Positions 57,832 to 64,000 of a DNA stretch of 64,000 nucleotides are shown here, piece by piece. Each line of letters opens with the position of its first letter. The first letter of the stretch is position 1. Source of the stretch: Patescibacteria group bacterium UBA5738 (GTDB lineage Bacteria; Patescibacteriota; Minisyncoccia; Minisyncoccales; UBA5738); assembly GCA_002419295.1 (NCBI GenBank), contig DIFW01000034.1, forward strand, positions 9,952 through 73,951. Direction: 5' to 3'. The notes beneath the pieces were generated by a model. It did no database searches. It was not told the DNA's origin and worked only from the letters and a program-made list of their open reading frames with translations. Position numbers and translations under genes: made by a program.

Positions 57832-57835
57832 TTAA

Positions 57836-58486
57836 TTAGAACTTTACGGGAACGATGAGTTGGTTGTTATGTTCGGGCAGGCCCGAGGGATTGTTTTTCT
57901 CCAGAATCAGGGTCCCTGTTGCCGTTGTTGGCGCGTCAAATTCAATAACGGCTAAAAATTCCACAAAATCTTCGGTCATCCAATCGCTTTGCGCTTGCGC
58001 GCTTCCCCGCCCGATTTCATTGTTATTTTCGTCAAATAATTTGACGGGAAAATCAGCTTCAAAAAACCATTTGCCGCGGGCTTGTCCGCTAATCGTCGAA
58101 GGGCTGGCAATTCGCGCGTTGGGGCGGGGTGAATAGATTTTTATCAGATCCAGCAATTCCATTTCATTGCCGATATTTTCCGTGAAAGATTTTCCATCGG
58201 CAAAACATTGCGCTGGATAAATTTCTTCGACAGGGTAGCCGGCGGCGGCGCATTCTTCAAAATTTTTTATTTTATCATTAGCGCTATTATCTAAATTCGC
58301 GGAATTATCGTCGTTGGCGAGTCGGTCATTGTTTGTTGTTGCCGCCGGCTTTGGTTTGTCGGCGCGATCAGTTGACATTACCGCGACTTTGGATGTTTGG
58401 TGTTGAATAAAAACAATACAGCCGGTGATAAGGGTGATACCGATTAAAGATAGCAACAACAAAATAAAAAATTCTTTTTGTTCCAT
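57836..58486 (-). CDS. Exported protein with Gmad2 immunoglobulin-like domain
   Basis: A 216-residue protein. A signal anchor or lipoprotein-like start (FFILLLLSLIGITLITGC, with a Cys that could be lipidated) is followed by an Asn/Asp-rich linker, a small motif with two Cys (FEECAAAGYPVEEIYPAQCF), and the Gmad2 domain: IYSPRPNARIASPSTISGQA, GKWFFEADFPVKLFD, DWMTEDFVEFLAVIEFD, and LILEKNNPSGLPEHNNQLIV. Gmad2 is a surface domain often found next to GerMN. The role is unknown. Confidence 0.85.
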   Translation of the reverse strand: MEQKEFFILLLLSLIGITLITGCIVFIQHQTSKVAVMSTDRADKPKPAATTNNDRLANDDNSANLDNSANDKIKNFEECAAAGYPVEEIYPAQCFADGKSFTENIGNEMELLDLIKIYSPRPNARIASPSTISGQARGKWFFEADFPVKLFDENNNEIGRGSAQAQSDWMTEDFVEFLAVIEFDAPTTATGTLILEKNNPSGLPEHNNQLIVPVKF

Positions 58487-58509
58487 AATTTTAAACTTTG
58501 GATATTTTC

Positions 58510-59577
58510 TTAGGCGTTGGCGCGGATTTCAATCACATCGCCATCTTGGACGATATATTCTTTGCCTTCGGTGCGCAAAAGTCCTTTTTCCCGCGCTTGC
58601 GCAAAACCGCCGGAGTTCAACAGTTCTTGCCAATTGATCACTTCGGCGCGAATGAATTTTTTCTCAAAATCCGTGTGGATGACGCCGCCGGCTTTGGGGG
58701 CCGCGCTCCCCCTTTTTAGCGTCCATGCGCGGGTTTCGTCCGGACCCGTGGTGAAAAAAGTGATTAAATCCAAAAGTTCGTATGATTTTTTTATCAACAG
58801 ATCAAGATTTTCTCCCGAAGGCAAATTGAAATCTTTTTTTTCTTGATCGGTGAGCCCTTCGCCCTCGCTTTCTCCCAAGATATCAATGGCGATATGCGGC
58901 CAGTCGTTTTTTTCAAATTTTGCCAAAATCTCCGAATTGATCGCGTTTTGGTTTCCATTGAGAACATAAAGGCGCGGTTTCATTGTTAAGAGCTGGTAGC
59001 GGTTGATAATAGATTTTTCTTCATTGGTAAAAACAATTTCCGATAATATTTTTCCTTCTTCCAACAGAGGTTTGATTTTTTGTAAAACCGCCAATTCTTC
59101 TTTGGCTCCGGGCTTATTGCCGCGGGTTTCGCTTTCGGCGGCTTCCGTTCGCTTGCAAACGGTTTCCAAATCTTTTAACGCCAATTCGGTATCAAGAATT
59201 TCTTTTTCTCCGGCCGGATCAACTTTGTTTTGCGTATTAACAATCTTTTCGTCGCCAAACGCGCGCAAAATATACAAAATCGCGTCGGTTTCGCGGATGT
59301 TTTGCAAAAACTTATTCCCCAGACCTTCTCCTTGCGCCGCGCCTCTCACCAATCCGGCAATATCCACAAATTCCACCGTGGCAAAAATTTTTTTTGCCGA
59401 ATTGGTCAGTTTGGCCAGATTATCGACGCGCTCGTCGGCAACCGGCACCATGCCGATATTCGGCTCAATGGTGCAAAACGGATAATTGGCGCATTCCGCC
59501 TGTTTTTTGGTGATGGCTTTAAACAGCGTTGACTTGCCCACATTGGGCAACCCCACGATTCCGACATGTAAACTCAT
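58510..59577 (-). CDS. ychF: Ribosome-binding ATPase YchF (Obg family)
   Basis: P-loop NTPase of the Obg family that prefers ATP, 355 residues. The start VGIVGLPNVGKSTLFKAIT holds G1; the region FCTIEPNIGMVPV is switch I, DIAGLVRGAAQGEGLGNKFL switch II, and the G4 element reads YVLNGNQ rather than NKxD. The C-terminal TGS-like domain has FFTTGPDETRAWTLKRGSAAPKAGGVIHTDFEKKFIRAEV. It binds 70S ribosomes and is linked to stress responses. The ATG is at 59577. Confidence 0.95.
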   Translation of the reverse strand: MSLHVGIVGLPNVGKSTLFKAITKKQAECANYPFCTIEPNIGMVPVADERVDNLAKLTNSAKKIFATVEFVDIAGLVRGAAQGEGLGNKFLQNIRETDAILYILRAFGDEKIVNTQNKVDPAGEKEILDTELALKDLETVCKRTEAAESETRGNKPGAKEELAVLQKIKPLLEEGKILSEIVFTNEEKSIINRYQLLTMKPRLYVLNGNQNAINSEILAKFEKNDWPHIAIDILGESEGEGLTDQEKKDFNLPSGENLDLLIKKSYELLDLITFFTTGPDETRAWTLKRGSAAPKAGGVIHTDFEKKFIRAEVINWQELLNSGGFAQAREKGLLRTEGKEYIVQDGDVIEIRANA

Positions 59578-59775
59578 AAGTAAAAATAATCATTAATTAT
59601 TGATCGTCGATAATTTGAATCCGACTAAAAATTAAAGATTAGCCGATTAACGATTTATACTTGATTATTGCCTGTTTTCGCTCAAAATTCAAGGAGTGCA
59701 ATACATATGCGGACTTAGACAGTTTGTGAAACGCAGTCGCTTCCTTTTTTACAAATTTGCGTAAAACTCGTACCG

Positions 59776-59804
59776 AAAAAACAGGGGTTGGCCCCCTGTT
59801 TTTT
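59776..59804 (-). terminator. Terminator downstream of the holin-like gene
   Basis: AAAAAACAGGGG (59776-59787) pairs with CCCCTGTTTTTT (59793-59804). On the minus strand the T-run follows the stem, 15 bases after the stop at 59819; the structure is symmetrical and could act in both directions. Confidence 0.85.
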
Positions 59805-59818
59805 AATTGACGAGTTTG

Positions 59819-60151
59819 TTATTTTGCTTTGTTTATTAAATACAATACAATCGAAAGCACAACGCTGAAAAGCATGGAATACCAGAAGCCATTAACTTTA
59901 AAACCCGGGACAATGGCCGAAGCCATCATAATGATCAGCGCGTTGATGACCAGCGTGAACAATCCCAAAGTTAAGATATTGATCGGCAGGGTGAGGATTA
60001 GAAGCAGAGGTTTTATGGAAACATTCAGCAATCCAAGAACGAGCGCCACTAAAAGCGCGGCCCAAAATCCCGACAGCGTAACCCCGGGCAAAATATAAGC
60101 CGAAACGATAACCGCGGCTGTCATCACCAGCCAATTGATTAAGATGTTCAT
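59819..60151 (-). CDS. Four-helix membrane protein of the mycobacterial-type phage holin family IV
   Basis: A 110-residue protein with four membrane helices and the family pattern: LINWLVMTAAVIVSAYILPGV, AALLVALVLGLLNVSIKPLL, LTLPINILTLGLFTLVINAL and PGFKVNGFWYSMLFSVVLS. The name is historical; chromosomal members are widespread and no other phage gene lies near. A terminator follows at once. Confidence 0.85.
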   Translation of the reverse strand: MNILINWLVMTAAVIVSAYILPGVTLSGFWAALLVALVLGLLNVSIKPLLLILTLPINILTLGLFTLVINALIIMMASAIVPGFKVNGFWYSMLFSVVLSIVLYLINKAK

Positions 60152-60229
60152 ATTTTTTTATGTTTATTATTCTCTGGATTTATTATAACAAAAAACAATC
60201 CGTTTGGCTCGCAACCGCTCCAGACCGTT

Positions 60230-60499
60230 TTATAATCTTTTCACGATGTCGTAATTTTTCTGCAGATATTCCAGATCGTCAAAGAGATTTTTGAAGATTT
60301 TTTCACGGTCGAAATCTTTTTCTTTCAGGGCGATATTGATGATGGTTGCCAGAACCGCGAAGTAATCGCCATGCTCAATGTGAAATTCAAGATGTTTGAT
60401 CCGGTCGGCGCGGTCGTTGAGGTCTTTCACGAACCAATTATTTCCGGACAAAAATCCGTCGCCGACTATTAAACCGCAATCCGTTTGTAATTTATACAT
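60230..60499 (-). CDS. Third gene of the toxin-antitoxin cassette, copy 2
   Basis: An 89-residue paralogue of the protein at 43181. The N-terminal 20 residues differ, the rest is closely similar (WFVKDLNDRADRIKHLEFHI, GDYFAVLATIINIALKE, YLQKNYDIVK). It begins 14 bases after the toxin stop, as in the other cassette (11 bases). The strong conservation of both sequence and position argues for a working part of the module. Function is unknown. Confidence 0.7.
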   Translation of the reverse strand: MYKLQTDCGLIVGDGFLSGNNWFVKDLNDRADRIKHLEFHIEHGDYFAVLATIINIALKEKDFDREKIFKNLFDDLEYLQKNYDIVKRL

Positions 60500-60513
60500 A
60501 TTTTGTAAAAAAA

Positions 60514-60765
60514 TTAGTAAATTCCCTGGCGGTGGCCGATTACAATGACGAAAACTATCAATTCTTTCTTATGAATGGAATAAATTATGCGATAAGGCCA
60601 AATTCGCATTGACCATTGGCCTTCGCGCCCGCCTTTTAATCTTTTCCCGGAGAATGGGTCGTTGGCGATTATGTTAATTGCCGTCAAGGCCCGATAATGG
60701 TCTTTTTGCGGTAATTTATTTAGCGCTTTTTCTGCGCCGGGTTTGATTCTTAGCTGATATGCCAT
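60514..60765 (-). CDS. RelE/ParE-family toxin, cassette 2
   Basis: From ATG 60765 the toxin has 83 residues: LRIKPGAEKALNKLPQKDHY, NPFSGKRLKGG, and the end WPYRIIYSIHKKELIVFVIV with IGHRQGIY. It is clearly related to the toxin at 42921 and keeps the same RIIY and GHR residues. It begins 50 bases inside the antitoxin gene, exactly the overlap seen in cassette 1. Confidence 0.88.
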   Translation of the reverse strand: MAYQLRIKPGAEKALNKLPQKDHYRALTAINIIANDPFSGKRLKGGREGQWSMRIWPYRIIYSIHKKELIVFVIVIGHRQGIY

Positions 60766-61078
60766 ATTTTTTAGATGTTTTTTCGGCGACCACAAAGCCT
60801 TCCTTGGCAAGAAGTTCTTCAAGGGTAGTCCAACTTTTATATTCCCCGCTTTTAATCGCCTCGTTGGTTTTCTTAATGTCGTTGTCGAGATTCGGGAAAT
60901 CGCGCATTACCTCCAAAGTTTCTTGCCATGAGTCAAAATCTTTAGCCGACATTAAAACCGCCTTGGGTTTGCCTTTTTCGGTCAAGGTGTAATATTTATC
61001 GGGCTTTTGAACTTCTTCGGCAATTTCAAAGATTCTTTTTCTCGCTTCGGAGATTGACATTGTGTTTTTGGCATCCAT
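60716..61078 (-). CDS. Phd/YefM-family antitoxin, cassette 2
   Basis: A 120-residue protein, the same length as its paralogue at 42608. N-terminal TMSISEARKRIFEIAEEVQ, then YYTLTEKGKPKAVLMSAKDF, LEVMRDFPNLDNDI, and the C-terminal TLEELLAKEGFVVAEKTSKK. The last part, longer than in usual Phd proteins, probably wraps the toxin. It should repress its own promoter through the block at 61091-61114. Confidence 0.9.
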   Translation of the reverse strand: MDAKNTMSISEARKRIFEIAEEVQKPDKYYTLTEKGKPKAVLMSAKDFDSWQETLEVMRDFPNLDNDIKKTNEAIKSGEYKSWTTLEELLAKEGFVVAEKTSKKYGISAKNQTRRRKSAK

Positions 61079-61090
61079 GCGTTTTGTATT

Positions 61091-61114
61091 ATATGTACAT
61101 AATAGCGTACATCC
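61091..61114 (-). promoter_or_regulatory. Shared operator of the toxin-antitoxin cassettes, copy 2
   Basis: On the minus strand this 24-base block matches 42560-42583 at 22 positions and has the same ATGTACAT palindrome at 61093-61100. It covers the -10 box. Confidence 0.7.
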
Positions 61115-61127
61115 AAAACGCTGTCAA
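61099..61127 (-). promoter_or_regulatory. Promoter of toxin-antitoxin cassette 2
   Basis: On the minus strand TTGACA (61127-61122) and TATTAT (61104-61099) are 17 bases apart, the same two boxes as in cassette 1. Confidence 0.7.
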
Positions 61128-61128
61128 A

Positions 61129-61338
61129 TCAAATTTTTGTCTTTGAAGCTTGAAAATCCAGCGTTGGCGAGCGATACGGTCCAATCAGTTTGCTTTGCAT
61201 GTCCGAGGATGTGCCGGAATGTTCTTTTTTAGAGTTGCCAGCTTTCCCGCCCCCATACTTCTTTCGCTTCTGTGCTGTTTTTTCCAAATCCTTTAGGTTT
61301 ATAGTTTTATTATAAAAAAACGGCGCTTGGTTCGCCAT
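61129..61338 (-). CDS. Doubtful small protein, 69 residues
   Basis: A frame from ATG 61338, 19 bases after the cupin stop. The product is basic and Ser/Lys/Gly-rich (KKYGGGKAGNSKKEHSG) with no domain. It ends just before the -35 box of cassette 2. Composition is not strongly protein-like, so it may be a chance frame at the end of the isoprenoid operon. Confidence 0.3.
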   Translation of the reverse strand: MANQAPFFYNKTINLKDLEKTAQKRKKYGGGKAGNSKKEHSGTSSDMQSKLIGPYRSPTLDFQASKTKI

Positions 61339-61357
61339 TTTCGTATCTTTCTATGGC

Positions 61358-61702
61358 CTATTCTGCAATGATTTTGTGTTGTTGCGGAGTCCATGCGGGG
61401 ACGCAGGGCATAAAGATTTCCATATTGCCTTGCCAATAAAATTTTTCACCGGGATTTATCAATACCAAATCACCCGTGCTTAATTCATATTCTTTATCTT
61501 CAACAACCAGCTTTCCCGAACCCGAAATTATATAGGCCATTTCTTTGCAAATTTCATTAACCGTCCACCCTTTATCGGGATAGCGTCCCGAAAGGCTGAT
61601 TACCGCGCCGTTGATATCGCGGTCTTCCATTGAATATTCGTAGGCGATGAAGGAATTGCTGTTATCGAACCTTTTTCTTTGTTCTTTCTTGATTATTTTC
61701 AT
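61358..61702 (-). CDS. Cupin-domain protein
   Basis: A 114-residue single-domain cupin. The first motif is reduced (GWTVNEICKEMAYIISGSG, with Glu in place of the usual His pair), the second is GDLVLINPGEKFYW. The usual metal-binding His residues are mostly lost, so it may bind a small ligand rather than act as an oxygenase. It begins 3 bases after the isopentenyl phosphate kinase gene, so the two are made together. An auxiliary role in that pathway is inference only. Confidence 0.75.
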   Translation of the reverse strand: MKIIKKEQRKRFDNSNSFIAYEYSMEDRDINGAVISLSGRYPDKGWTVNEICKEMAYIISGSGKLVVEDKEYELSTGDLVLINPGEKFYWQGNMEIFMPCVPAWTPQQHKIIAE

Positions 61703-61705
61703 AAA

Positions 61706-62488
61706 TTATTGTCGCAGATCGATGATGGTGCCGCAGGGTTTGTTTTCCAGCGCGTCTTTGAAGTGTTTTAGGTCCACGATTTGACACACAATGCCGGTTT
61801 TGGCCGCTTCCAAAAGTTCGATATATTTTTGTCTCATTCCGCCGGTGACATCCGCGGCGGTGCTTCCCGACAAACATCTCTCTATCTCTTTATAGTTTTT
61901 GGCGTTGATTTCGGGAATAAGGCGCGCGTTTTTATCAATTTTGGGATTGGCGGTGAATACCCCTTCTACATCGCTCACTTCAATGATTTTCTCGGCATTC
62001 ATCTTTTTTGCCACATAGGGAGTGATTTGATCGCCGGATAGAATCGCTGAGCCCCATGCGCTGTCAAAGGCGGGTACGCCATAAACAACCGGCACCATTT
62101 TGAGCCGCAAAAGTCCGATCATCGCTTGAGTTTCCATGGACACCAAACGGCCTTTTTCCAAGATTGCGTGGCTTGACGCTTGGGCCGGAAACGCCGGCAT
62201 TCCTTTTTTAATTAATATTTCACAAACCGTGCAATTCAATTCGTTTTGCAGTTTTTGGGTTTTTGCAAAGGCTAAAATTTGCTCTTTGCTGATAACGCTC
62301 TTGTCAATGCCGGTTTTTTTCACCAGCGGATGCCCGAACGATCCCACCCCATGGACCAAAACATAGGGTTGGCGAAAATTTTTCAGCAGATTGGCGATTC
62401 TATTGATATTGCCGGCGCTGATTTTGGGCTTGTTGCTTTCTTTTTTGGTGATTACCGAGCCGCCGATTTTGATAATGATTAAATCCAT
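61706..62488 (-). CDS. Isopentenyl phosphate kinase
   Basis: Amino-acid-kinase family, 260 residues. The start LIIIKIGGSVITKKES, the segment VLVHGVGSFGHPLVKK with the His that marks isopentenyl phosphate kinase (GxGSFGH), SGDQITPYVAKKM, DVEGVFTANPKID and STAADVTGGMRQKYIELLEA are diagnostic. It phosphorylates isopentenyl phosphate to the diphosphate in the archaeal mevalonate route, or salvages the monophosphate. Standing next to uppS it likely feeds polyprenyl synthesis. Confidence 0.88.
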   Translation of the reverse strand: MDLIIIKIGGSVITKKESNKPKISAGNINRIANLLKNFRQPYVLVHGVGSFGHPLVKKTGIDKSVISKEQILAFAKTQKLQNELNCTVCEILIKKGMPAFPAQASSHAILEKGRLVSMETQAMIGLLRLKMVPVVYGVPAFDSAWGSAILSGDQITPYVAKKMNAEKIIEVSDVEGVFTANPKIDKNARLIPEINAKNYKEIERCLSGSTAADVTGGMRQKYIELLEAAKTGIVCQIVDLKHFKDALENKPCGTIIDLRQ

Positions 62489-62494
62489 ATTATT

Positions 62495-63181
62495 TTATTT
62501 GCCAAAACGCCGCTGGCGCGAGGCATAATCATCCAGAGCCGCGTCAAGATCGCTTTGCGAAAACTCCGGCCAATATTTTTTCACAAATAGAAATTCCGAA
62601 TAGGCCGCCTGCCATAACAGGAATCCCGATAATCGCTGTTCGCCGCCGGTGCGAATAATTAAATCCACATCCGAAGTCCAGAGATTTTCTTTGACGGTTT
62701 CTTCGGTAATTTTATCGGGATCAATGCCGCTTTTGACGATTTTTTTAATCGCGTCCACAATTTCCGCCCGCCCGCCGTAACTCAACGCCAGATTGAGAGT
62801 CATTTGGGTGTTGTTTTGGGTTTGACTCTCCACTTCTTCCATCCGGCTTTTAATATCTTTTGAAAAACGGTTTTTTTGTCCGATGATTTTTATTCTTACA
62901 TTTTCTTTTCCAAATTCCAAAAAATAATCCGATAATGATTTTTTGAAGATATCCATCAAATAATCAACTTCTTCTTTTGATCGGTTCCAATTTTCGGTGG
63001 AAAAACAAAAAAGCGTCAGTGTTTTAATGCCTTTTTCTTTAACGGCTTGAACGATTGATTTTACCGCTTCAAACCCTTTTTTATGGCCCTCTAATGCGGG
63101 AAGATTGTTGGCTTTTGCCCAGCGGCGGTTGCCGTCAAGAATAACGCCCAAATGTCGAGGCAGAGTGAATTGATTTTCCAT
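62495..63181 (-). CDS. uppS: Isoprenyl transferase (undecaprenyl diphosphate synthase-like)
   Basis: Cis-prenyltransferase of 228 residues. The start LPRHLGVILDGNRRWAKAN holds the catalytic Asp, then LTLFCFSTENWNRSKEEV, NLALSYGGRAEIVDA, and DVDLIIRTGGEQRLSGFLLW with the Glu-rich end YSEFLFVKKYWPEFS. It makes the polyprenyl diphosphate carrier used by MraY and MurG. It stands 6 bases before the kinase gene and 9 after the FAD enzyme. Confidence 0.95.
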   Translation of the reverse strand: MENQFTLPRHLGVILDGNRRWAKANNLPALEGHKKGFEAVKSIVQAVKEKGIKTLTLFCFSTENWNRSKEEVDYLMDIFKKSLSDYFLEFGKENVRIKIIGQKNRFSKDIKSRMEEVESQTQNNTQMTLNLALSYGGRAEIVDAIKKIVKSGIDPDKITEETVKENLWTSDVDLIIRTGGEQRLSGFLLWQAAYSEFLFVKKYWPEFSQSDLDAALDDYASRQRRFGK

Positions 63182-63190
63182 TAAAATGAA

Positions 63191-64000
63191 TTATCTTTTA
63201 AATTTCAACAGATAGTCGCCGTCAAGATTGATGTTTTGGGGGATAAGCCATGGAAAATCAAATCCGGCGGAATAGGCGCATTTTTTGGCAAAATTGCCGA
63301 TAGCCAATCGCAAATTAAAAAAGCGCGAAGCTTCTTTCCTGTATTGTAGGAAATCGGGGAAATTTTTCAAGAGCATATTAGCTTGCGTCAAATTCCAGAT
63401 GACTCCGCCGCCCGACCATGGTTTTGTCAGACCGCTTGCGTCGCCGCACAGCGTAATTTTTTCGTTTTTGGGAATTATCAGTCCTTGGGGGATGATCGCG
63501 GATTTCAAGCGGGCAAGCTTGAGGTTTCTTCGCGCCGCAAATTCATCAAAAATCCGGCGGGCGGCATCGGGTTTTTCCATAATTCCCCATTCAATATTTT
63601 CTCCCCGCGGAATTTTCCACAAAAATCCGTTTTTTGTGGCCCAAGTTTCCACAAAATCCGAATTGTCTGTTTTTTCCTCCAACCCCTGGATTCCCAGCAT
63701 AAAATTCGGATTTGGCAAATCAAGGTAGTTTCTTGTAGACGAAAGCGCGCCGTCGGCGCCGATAATCCGGTCGTGTTTTTGGCAAAGATCTTTTAATTTT
63801 TTTTCGTTGATATTTTCGCCTACGCGGATTTGCGCACCGGCTTGCGTCGCCAAGGCGGCCAGCAAAAGATCAAGCCGGGCGTGGTCAAGAGTGTGAAACG
63901 GCGGTTTAAAGCGCAGTTTTATTGTTCGTTTGGGGAAATTTATTTCACAACCGCGGATGGTGTTGGTGGCAAGTGCTCGCGCTTCGGGAACGAAATCAAA
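63191..64000 (-). CDS. Geranylgeranyl-reductase-family FAD oxidoreductase, 5' end outside the window
   Basis: The frame is open to the right edge on the minus strand, so the N-terminal FAD-binding GxGxxG part lies outside. The visible part (269 codons) has HTLDHARLDLLLAALATQAG, IIGADGALSSTRNYL (the second dinucleotide motif), LWKIPRGENIEWGI, and LCGDASGLTKPWSGGGVIWN, which is the GD-A-G motif plus the PxxGGG loop of geranylgeranyl reductases. It may reduce double bonds in prenyl chains; a place before uppS and the kinase supports an isoprenoid substrate. Confidence 0.85.
   Translation of the reverse strand, partial: FDFVPEARALATNTIRGCEINFPKRTIKLRFKPPFHTLDHARLDLLLAALATQAGAQIRVGENINEKKLKDLCQKHDRIIGADGALSSTRNYLDLPNPNFMLGIQGLEEKTDNSDFVETWATKNGFLWKIPRGENIEWGIMEKPDAARRIFDEFAARRNLKLARLKSAIIPQGLIIPKNEKITLCGDASGLTKPWSGGGVIWNLTQANMLLKNFPDFLQYRKEASRFFNLRLAIGNFAKKCAYSAGFDFPWLIPQNINLDGDYLLKFKR

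Noticed and set aside
59578..59775. Small gene with AAGGAG before ATG at 59708
   Set aside because: The frame stops after three codons; nothing else in the interval looks coding.
59819..60151. Prophage remnant suggested by the holin-like gene
   Set aside because: The family is mostly chromosomal and no other phage gene, integrase site or lysis gene is adjacent.

Overview
The window reads as a chromosomal segment of a small-genome bacterium, most likely of the Candidate Phyla Radiation (Patescibacteria, Parcubacteria-like). Signs seen in the sequence are dense short operons, single-domain or shortened versions of standard proteins (a 238-residue HrcA, an aspartyl-tRNA synthetase lacking the GAD insertion, a valyl-tRNA synthetase of 722 residues), AT-rich heptamer repeats just before start codons, weak or absent Shine-Dalgarno sequences, and tRNA genes with no encoded CCA. 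UGA acts as a stop (radC, murG), so this is not a code-25 lineage. The lineage is an inference; no rRNA or marker tree is available here.

Layout. 0.4-6.2 kb: heat-shock operon hrcA-grpE-DUF3467-hsp20-dnaK-dnaJ behind a promoter that overlaps a CIRCE operator. 6.3-8.8 kb: a large secreted beta-helix/Cys-repeat protein on the minus strand, followed by tRNA-Lys. 9.3-17.1 kb: TspO, an unknown protein, a P-type ATPase, a thioredoxin-CcdA fusion, a UMP-kinase-like protein, PrmC and a receiver protein. 17.2-20.8 kb: first division/wall cluster (mraZ-rsmH-ftsL-like-PBP) with a four-repeat MraZ box in its promoter. 21-26.6 kb: tRNA-Glu, small envelope proteins, EF-P, an HhH protein and PadR regulator, then divergent inositol-phosphate synthase and a CDP-alcohol phosphatidyltransferase. 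26.7-29.9 kb (minus): TsaC/Sua5, a GAF-ANTAR regulator and glnA, with what looks like an ANTAR-controlled terminator in the glnA leader. 30-38.4 kb: ThpR, MurC, a repeat-bearing SGNH hydrolase, a tandem pair of anchored proteins, a 37-residue membrane peptide, a hotdog protein and a histidine kinase. 38.4-47 kb: ValS, RadC, a three-gene toxin-antitoxin cassette, RecQ, AspS. 47-56.5 kb: second wall cluster, DD-carboxypeptidase-mraY-murL-murD-ftsW-murG-gltX, with a candidate structured RNA between murL and murD. 56.8-61.1 kb: a tyrosine recombinase between 16-bp direct repeats, a Gmad2 protein, YchF, a holin-like protein, and a second copy of the three-gene toxin-antitoxin cassette. 61.1-64 kb (minus): an isoprenoid cluster (geranylgeranyl-reductase-like FAD enzyme, UppS, isopentenyl phosphate kinase, cupin).

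How it fits together. The two wall clusters plus MurC give much of the route from UDP-MurNAc to lipid II and its polymerisation. D-glutamate probably enters through the MurD2/MurL epimerisation route rather than through glutamate racemase plus standard MurD. UppS and isopentenyl phosphate kinase would supply the polyprenyl carrier. Ino1 plus the CDP-alcohol transferase suggests an inositol-phosphate phospholipid head group.

The points most worth following are the ANTAR-type leader of glnA, the duplicated antitoxin-toxin-third-gene cassette with a shared operator, the MurL/MurD2 pair, the EF-P with Arg at the modification site, and the structured RNA before murD. All family calls come from reading motifs; no database search was run.
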